Positions 57,585 through 64,000 of a stretch of DNA of 64,000 bases are shown in pieces. The notes below the pieces were generated by a model. The model searched no databases. It was given only the letters and a program-made list of their open reading frames with translations, and was not told where the DNA came from. Made by a program: the position numbers and the translations under genes. This DNA comes from Pristionchus mayeri (lineage: Eukaryota > Nematoda > Chromadorea > Rhabditida > Neodiplogasteridae). The DNA lies in assembly GCA_036245805.1 (NCBI GenBank), contig BTRK01000005.1, positions 10,292,001-10,356,000 of the forward strand, given 5' to 3'. How positions within the stretch are numbered: position 1 is the stretch's first letter; each line of letters opens with the position of its first letter.

Positions 57585-60500
57585 ATGACTCCGATGACAC
57601 ATCGACTAGTGCTTGGTGCGCCTCTTCTCATCAAATTTTGAACTGAATTTGTAATTTTCTAGCGATTTGCCTGTGTTTTCTGGCGTTTTCCGAAGCGAGA
57701 GTAACTTTTGACGCATCTGAAGTGCTAGATCAGAGCGACATTAACGAAAACAATACGGTAAGACCCAATTAGAAATCCGAAATTGAGAAAACCGATTACA
57801 GGCGCCATTCGAATGTCCAAATGGCTGTAGGGTATACACGCCGACTTCGGCCACTTTGAAAATTGTAGACGAGGAATGGACGGTTGTAATATCGTGAGTA
57901 GTATCATCTGCACTAAAAGCAACGAAAAAAAAGTTCCATGCATACATTCAGAGTTGCAATCAATATTCTGTAAACATCGTGTGATGACGTACGTGGGATA
58001 ACACGAATGTTTTGCAGCTTTGCGGACCTGAACGCTCGAGCAATCGACAACCCGCTGGAACTTGAGGTTGACTTATTTTCCAATTTCTGATTCACGTGCG
58101 CTGTTATCACCTCGCTGTTGAGCGTATCGTTGCAACGAGCGACGAATTGCTCATTTATTGCTAGATGAGTAATGTCACGCATATTGAACATAATACTAGC
58201 ACATTTTGGTCAGAATAACAAGTGTGGATGTGCTTGTCCAGCTTGTGCCACCAGGATGTTAGATGCATACTGTTCTCATGTAAAGTTGATTAGGAAATGA
58301 TTAATGAAGGGGTATTTTCACTTCGGGTACATTAATTCTACAACATGAGTCACATATTCGTGATTCCTGCAGATAACAACCCCCTCCAGTATTAGTGGTG
58401 AGCAATCGGGGGTGTGACAATTGCCCAACTCGTTGCCGTTCGCTTGAAATTTGGCGAAGCAACTTGGGAGTTATTTCATTGTAACCACTACAGGGTGCGC
58501 CATAATTACGTAGCCTAATGTTTTCAAACGTTTCCTACCTTTGGAATCAAACTTTAGGGATATATTTTCTGGCAAAGTTTACCAGCCATATGGGTATTAG
58601 TAACATACTATCTACGTTTGATGGGGCCTCCATTTGCTCTGAGACAGGTCTTGGGTGTCTTCTCAGATGCACCTATCGATTCCCGCATGAAATTTTAATC
58701 TATTTCGACTCGCGCTTTGAGAAGGGCAGCCTTGATGGAGATTAGTGTCGAGTCCTTATTAGAGGACATCTTGGACTACCACACCGCCAAATACTGAAGT
58801 CGAGGCTTTGAGATCGGTGGAATACGGGGGATCAGCAAGTCAGAGTGGTTTAGTAGGGTGCATGGGTGTCCGGCAACGAATTTTCCTTCTGAATGGAGTT
58901 GATTGTTGCTGAAACGACCAGTGTTCCTGGTCGAAGTTGGATTGAGTTATTGGTGTTGGCGGGTCTTCCAGGATGTGCATAATGTAATACTCCTTATTGT
59001 TCTTGGCTCCCGGAGTGACAAAAACGAGAAGGAACTTGAATGTTGGGCAAATTGCAACACTAACCCTGATGTAGACGTGATGAATGATATAACCAACGAT
59101 TCCACAACAATTTTAAGATACTTCAGGATCAGAGGCAGTGATTATGCTGGTTTGGATATTTTACATGCTTTCGACTGTAAAGATATGCTGAACAACGTAC
59201 TGAAGTACGCGGACCTGGAAAACTGCAACAACAGTTTACGGTTCCGTTCTCTGCGACGCTTAATCTGGCGCTCACCTAGTCCGAGCAACTTAATATACTT
59301 ATAAGGGCGAAGAGTCAGCCGGGACTTGAGAAGATGAGAAACGGAAGTGCTCGAGAAATCAATACTCTTGACCACCTGAGTACGCTTTCGAAGCACCATC
59401 TTTCGGATGCGCTCTCGGTAACTTGTGGTGGAAACCGACCCAGGTCTCTCTATGTCCAGATAGCCCTTATCAGTATCAACCTGCTGGTGCATTATGACGA
59501 TATCGGAAGCAGTAGATTTGTGAACGCCGAGTCGATCAGCGTTGATGTCACCGACTTGTGGCACCTACTTGTGACTGAGAATGAGGGTTGGAGAATAATA
59601 GACATCGTCATTACTTGAAAACCTGACTAACTTTCACGAGACCTTGAATAGTGAGAGACCAATGGTCACTCGCCATGATAATGCTATAGGTGTCGCGCAT
59701 ATTGATTGGACAGCCGGGTCACAGAATAATGAAATCAGTCTACGTAATTATGGCGCACCCTGTATATGCTCCGCTACATTTGCATGTGTAACTCTTGTTA
59801 CTAGGCGATCATGAATTTTACACTTCACCAACGACCCGGTCCCAAGCTCAAGGTCCCAAATTGAGAATTTTAGTTAAAAATAATGGCTAGATTATCAGAG
59901 AGTACCGTAACAAATCGATATTCTAGTACCACAAAGTTTACTTTATCCCAGTAAAATGGTTATCGATTGGTTAGGGCATTTGGTGTTTATCTAACCATGA
60001 TTTTCCATTCAAATTACCAATGAACCCCTATACATAGATATGGAGTGAAACTCAAGATCGGCTGGTAACAAGAGTTGCACATGCAAATGTAGTGGAGCAC
60101 ATACTGGTTACAATGAAACAACTCGCAAGTTGCTTCGCCAAATTACAAGCAATTGTCGTTTGGGCAATTGTCACCCTCCCGAGCAATCGACCCCTGCTCT
60201 TCGCGTTTCATGAAGTCACTCGCTATCCTGATAATTTAGAGAAGCTCATTTGGGTTGATAAGAAAGGTGGTGTGAGGTTAGTGGGTGAGGTAGCGCACTG
60301 GTTGTGCGCCACCTCACCTACTCCTGGCGCACTGGTTGCGTGCCAGGAATGCGAACCGATGGTCACGAGTTCGGTTAGCATGGCGCATAGGTCGCTGATA
60401 ACCTCAGGATAGACTGAATGGTGAACTGGCGCGGGGGCGGTAGAGCACGCCTTGTCGTGATTGCCGAATGATACTTTCATTATTTATTTACTTACACAAA

Positions 60501-63257
60501 AAGACGATTTGGAAACACTGGACATCAGATTCCAGCCCGGCAACTACTCCGTGGCCAACGATGCACTGGGAGATCCTCCCGAGTTCATACTTTATGTCGT
60601 GCAGAAAGGCGCAGGTTGTTATAAATTGACTATATTTTGCAACTTATTTCAGACAACTACAACGCCAAAGTGTACACATCTGCGCAAACGATCAGCACCA
60701 ATGATCGTTACATTACTGTACTGACTGACCTTCCTGGCATGAGACTGAATGGCATCGGAGGAGATATAAAGGTGATCTTTGATCTCTGGACAACCTAATT
60801 TAATTTTCAGGACTACAAACCGGCAGTGTACGCAGCGGGCGCAGATTCGGAAAACAAGTGTAAACCGGTGTTCCAATCTCGGTAAGAAAGTGCAATTACA
60901 TTACCTCAATTATCTCAAAAAAAGTTTTCCATTTTTTTCCGTTTCCTGGAATATACAATAGAGAATAAAATCAGATTTGTATTAGGATGATTCAAAAGTT
61001 TCTTTCGTTTTTCTTTTTCAAATTTATGCCGGTGTGTATGAACCCTCACGAATTTCCAAAAACTATATGGTAGGGTCGTGATTGTAGATTACTTCCATAG
61101 GGTTGCTTTGATTCTACGCATCATCGTAAGAAGTTGGCAAATTTCAAAATCTAAAAATCGGAAAACGGTCACTTTTTAACATTTTCGATTGAATGCTGAT
61201 TTTCTAAAAGTTGTGGCCAACTTGTTCTTCGCAGTCAACCAGCAATAGGACAAGAGTGGATTGTTCAGATAAGCACAAAAAAATCGGATTCAAACGTGCG
61301 CAGGAAACAAGGGACCCCGAAAAGTGTTGATTTCGGCGTCTGAATTTCAAAATCATGATTTAGAAAAATTCAGTTCTTGAACGGGTGGGAAAATCCATTC
61401 CTAAATGCACATGTATACACACACGGGTGGGTACTTCACAATGCATCACAGTTTATTCCTCCTCTCCGATGTGCAAGAATACTGTGCTCATTAATTGGAA
61501 TTCCGAAATTTGTGAACAGTATGGTTCAATTGTAAACGGTGGGTAGACTTAGGTAAGCACCAAGAACGAAGAATAAATAAGAAGAAAGAAGATTGTTGAA
61601 GTGATTTGAAGAATCACTCATTTCCCTATTCCCCTTTCCCCACTTCCACTAATCCCCTCATCTTCTCACCCCTCTCGCAGGCAAATTGAAGATAATCCAA
61701 TTAGATTTCCCCTATAAATACCCCGTTCCTCTTCTCCAAATCAGTCCCTCGGATGGATAAACTGTGAAGTGAAACTCTTCTTGAGCGTATCACAGTGAAT
61801 CTTATATCTGAAACTCACTTGCCGGGGAAACCTAGCTTGTACACAATAATTGGGCTCATATTTCAAAAAGGCTATTCATGGCTGAGTAGTGTTGATGTGT
61901 TATGTGATAAGCCCAATCACAGTAGAATACAATAAAATGCCAAAGTCGAGCTCATCACATTTCTCCATGAAGCTTTGGATGATTGAAAAGTCCGTAGTGC
62001 TGACCTAGTTGGACAATTTCCAAATTAAACTGTCCCATGCTCACTTATCGAACCGGCTCAATATAACGCTCGCTATAGAGTGTTGGTATCCCCGCATCAC
62101 CTTTGAAAAATCATTAGTTGATTGGTCGAATGCGAAGAATTTGTGAGGTCTAAATGTGCAAGCAAGAAAAAAGAAAAAAACTTTTGAATTAACCTAATAA
62201 ATCATACAATAGCTCTCTCTCTCTCTCTCTGGGTAACAATTGCACATATTTTTCGTTCCATGTCGAATGTTTCTTTTTTCAGCTCCTTCGACAATGCTCA
62301 ACGAACGTCAGTCGCTATATTGGGCCCCATTGCGTCCATCGATTTCGGAACCGACAAATACACGCACTTTGTCACGTTTAACTACGACTACTGTAAGTAA
62401 TAGTTTGAATCAACTAATTTATAATTGAACCGATACACAATATGACAATTTATGTTTGGTTTCAGTGACGGGGCCAACGAACGAACTCGGCTCGAGCACA
62501 GTTGTTGTTACTCCTGGTGAGTTGGCAATGGTTTGTACTATATTTGATGATCATTTTTTTAAAATTTCAACAACACATCAACATACTTACTTCTATGCAG
62601 GATACACGGGATGCGGTAACGACAAAGTATTCACAAAGGAATACGATAACGGATTCAAAATCGACACTGAGTACAAATTGAGCAGTGATAAGTGAGTATT
62701 TATCAAAAATAATACAATTTTTTTTATTTTGCACTTATTTGTAAATTACCATAATGGGAATTTGTGGTAGAAGTCACCAAGTGACGATTATTCAGGGAAA
62801 TCGCTCTTACGTTCACTGCTGACTACTCCATCGCTGCTGACACGCCTCCAGTGGAAATCACGATTAATGATGATGTCATCAGGTAGGTTCCAAAGTTTGA
62901 AATTAAACAAAATATGCTCATAGTAGATGAATTTGCTAGTGTTTCACCGGGGCATTCAAAGTTTTGAATATGAAAACCCTTTATAAGTTGAAAATATTGG
63001 ATACTGTAGAAAATTTGACAGCATTTAGAAAAATTTTGTTTCTCTAAAAGACGCCTTGTAGGTTGGAAGATTCTGGCTCAACAGAGCGCGACTTCGTGGC
63101 GACTGAAATGTGGGTGTTCTTTGACTGGACGAGAGCAGCCGACGACAAGAAGAGCAACTTCGCCATCCAGATTGACAACCTGTTGAAGAGCGGAACCGGT
63201 TTAGGACTAGCGCATATTGTTGTTATCGCAGTTTTTGTAGTGAGAAGAATTGCATAA
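57585..63257 (+). CDS. Secreted or membrane-tethered protein, complete 13-exon gene, family unrecognised
   Basis: Exons: 57,585-57,615; 57,663-57,757; 57,802-57,893; 58,018-58,066; 58,373-58,397; 60,504-60,614; 60,653-60,771; 60,811-60,881; 62,283-62,392; 62,466-62,516; 62,601-62,691; 62,796-62,882; 63,062-63,257. All phases agree, giving 375 aa. The N-terminus MTPMTHRLVLAICLCFLAFS is a signal peptide. The body is beta-rich with paired cysteines (APFECPNGCRVYTP; NKCKPVFQS; GYTGCGNDKVF) and two similar-sized halves, reminiscent of nematode CUB-like secreted proteins, but I cannot confirm that. The C-terminus GLAHIVVIAVFVVRRIA is hydrophobic, so the protein may be GPI-anchored or single-pass. 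Intron 5 (2.1 kb) contains nested transposable elements. The acceptor of exon 6 (CACAAAAAG) is weak. Confidence 0.75.
58489..59764 (-). mobile_element. Tc1/mariner-type element nested in the palindrome
   Basis: A 1,272-bp element (58,491-59,762) with termini CAGGGTGCGCCATAATTACG and TA duplications on both sides. The coding sense is on the minus strand. The termini differ completely from the TTGGGGTGTCC mariners, so this is a second family. Confidence 0.92.
58690..59564 (-). pseudogene. Tc1/mariner-type transposase, degenerate
   Basis: The open part (59,564-59,142) encodes an N-terminal DNA-binding region: GVHKSTASDIV, then ERPGSVSTTSYRERIRKMV and LKSRLTLRPYKYIKLLGLGE, the helix-turn-helix plus KPYK-type linker common to these enzymes. 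Further down the strand, fragments in shifted frames (ending SIKAALLKARVEID near 58,700) resemble the C-terminal region. No intact catalytic core is visible. It resembles elements with DD37-type spacing, but this cannot be measured here. Confidence 0.65.
60283..60347. repeat. Two adjacent hairpins with the same TGGTT loop
   Basis: GGTGAGGTAGCGCAC-TGGTT-GTGCGCCACCTCACC, then CCTGGCGCAC-TGGTT-GCGTGCCAGG a few bases later. Both lie in intron 5 of the secreted gene. Confidence 0.75.
60882..62282. other. Intron 8 of the secreted gene, 1.4 kb
   Basis: Holds no exon that I can support. ATTAGGATGATTCAAAAGTT at about 60,981 resembles the terminus of a mariner-like element without a visible partner. 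A short CT tract lies at 62,212-62,230. Confidence 0.4.
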
Positions 63258-64000
63258 TAAATGCAAATTTTCACTGTCGCTGGATTTCATGCTCAGTGAA
63301 CATCTGTTTGTCCTCTCCCTTGCACCCATACTAATTCGTGGGTACACATCCCTCAATTTGTGGCTTCCTCTTGCTGTCATGTCCTTCTACGTAGCGATTA
63401 CTATAAAAAAACACACATCGTGGTTTAGAGCTTGTTCTGATTACGAAATATGAAATCTTTGAGCCACAAGTATGCTGCTTAGTGTGCAGACATAATACGT
63501 CTCAATTATTAATATGCGTTCTCCATTTGTCAACAATTAGTTTACTCGTGTAACAGAAACATAATTGTTGGTGGATACGGATGCTCTTCTGCGACATCCA
63601 ACTAACTGACTCAGAAATACAATCACCACCTGAAATATCAATGATACATTTCCAGTTGCCATCAACCACAAGCCTTTCGATACGGGTCATATAGCGCTAT
63701 CGTCATGAGGGATGTGAGAGGACCATGCAACATGAGCGTAGAAACAAGAATGTAGCCAGGAACTGGAATAGTTGTTGGAGTGAATGCGATGTGTAAGATA
63801 TAAAAAAAATATTTTTCTAAAGATTCAACTATTTTTCGAAATAGGGTAATTCAAGACAATTGCAAAGGTACAACTCGGCTTAGAGCCTTAATTAGTTCTA
63901 GAAAACGTCTTAGCTAGAAAAACGAAAACGGATATTTTGCATTTTCACTCACAATTAGTCTCTAATTCGAACTGGAAGAGGGTGAGGGTGATGAACGAGA
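63258..64000. other. 3' flank, nothing recognised
   Basis: No gene or repeat supported to the end of the window. A short minus-strand stretch with IERLVVDGNWKCIIDIS near 63,680 could be an exon of a gene outside. Confidence 0.35.

Larger units (their letters stand above)
58400..60195. mobile_element. Palindromic MITE of about 520 bp split by a Tc1-like insertion
   Basis: The left arm (58,400-58,490 continuing at 59,763-59,815) and right arm (about 60,050-60,195) are inverse copies. They share TGACAATTGCCCAA, TTGGCGAAGCAACTT, TTTCATTGTAACCA, then GCTCCGCTACATTTGCATG and AACTCTTGTTAC. Removing 58,491-59,762 plus one TA restores continuous pairing, which shows the order of insertion. Confidence 0.8.

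Overview
The window is nuclear DNA of a nematode. The genes are split by many introns of mostly 50-400 bp with TTTCAG-type acceptors. The families are nematode ones: Sre- and Srh/Sri-type chemoreceptors, a CYP4-type cytochrome P450, a transthyretin-like secreted protein, a C-type lectin, a nematode-type receptor tyrosine kinase and small cysteine-rich secreted proteins. A degenerating F-box-like family and the repeat load suggest a diplogastrid such as Pristionchus. That placement is inference; no species marker was seen.

Layout. 0-3.5 kb: two tandem minus-strand Sre-like receptor genes, the second carrying a hAT-type MITE and a lost splice acceptor. 4.4-10 kb: three F-box-family loci, two of them frameshifted, one with a tRNA-derived SINE in an intron. 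11.7-13.4 kb: a broken Srh-like receptor. 13.6-14.1 kb: a long CT microsatellite and two short hairpins. 15-16.8 kb: a transthyretin-like gene with a palindromic MITE in an intron. 16.8-18.7 kb: a 1.9-kb palindrome. 18.9-23.1 kb: a complete 10-exon Srh/Sri receptor (326 aa) with a dead mariner in intron 8. 23.9-30.1 kb: a complete 17-exon P450 (520 aa) with a very young gag-protease LTR element in intron 7. 30.4-32.7 kb: a secreted helical protein. 33.3-36.4 kb: a receptor tyrosine kinase, half of which is duplicated as a near-perfect 1.3-kb inverted repeat at 36.8-38.1 kb. 38.1-44.3 kb: about 139 copies of a 32-bp minisatellite in three blocks, two of them forming the opposed arms of a foldback element that encloses a MULE-like transposase fragment. 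44.3-51.3 kb: a C-type lectin, a pair of paralogous cysteine-rich secreted genes and a second dead mariner between them. 51.6-56.3 kb: a 4.7-kb Tc1-type foldback element made of nested palindromes. 57.6-63.3 kb: a complete 13-exon secreted protein gene (375 aa) whose intron 5 holds a palindrome that is itself split by a Tc1-like transposon.

How it works together. The genes are independent single loci, not an operon; they look like environment-facing functions (chemosensation, xenobiotic metabolism, secreted proteins, ubiquitin-ligase adaptors). The strongest theme is palindromy. Introns repeatedly host inverted-repeat elements at every scale, from a roughly 70-bp hairpin family (nine full, partial or degenerate copies found) to 4.7-kb foldbacks, while coding frames are often kept. 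The best candidate for something undescribed is the 32-bp minisatellite foldback system with its MULE-like core and its neighbouring kinase inverted duplication. Exon boundaries below were read by eye from reading frame, splice consensus and paralogue comparison.
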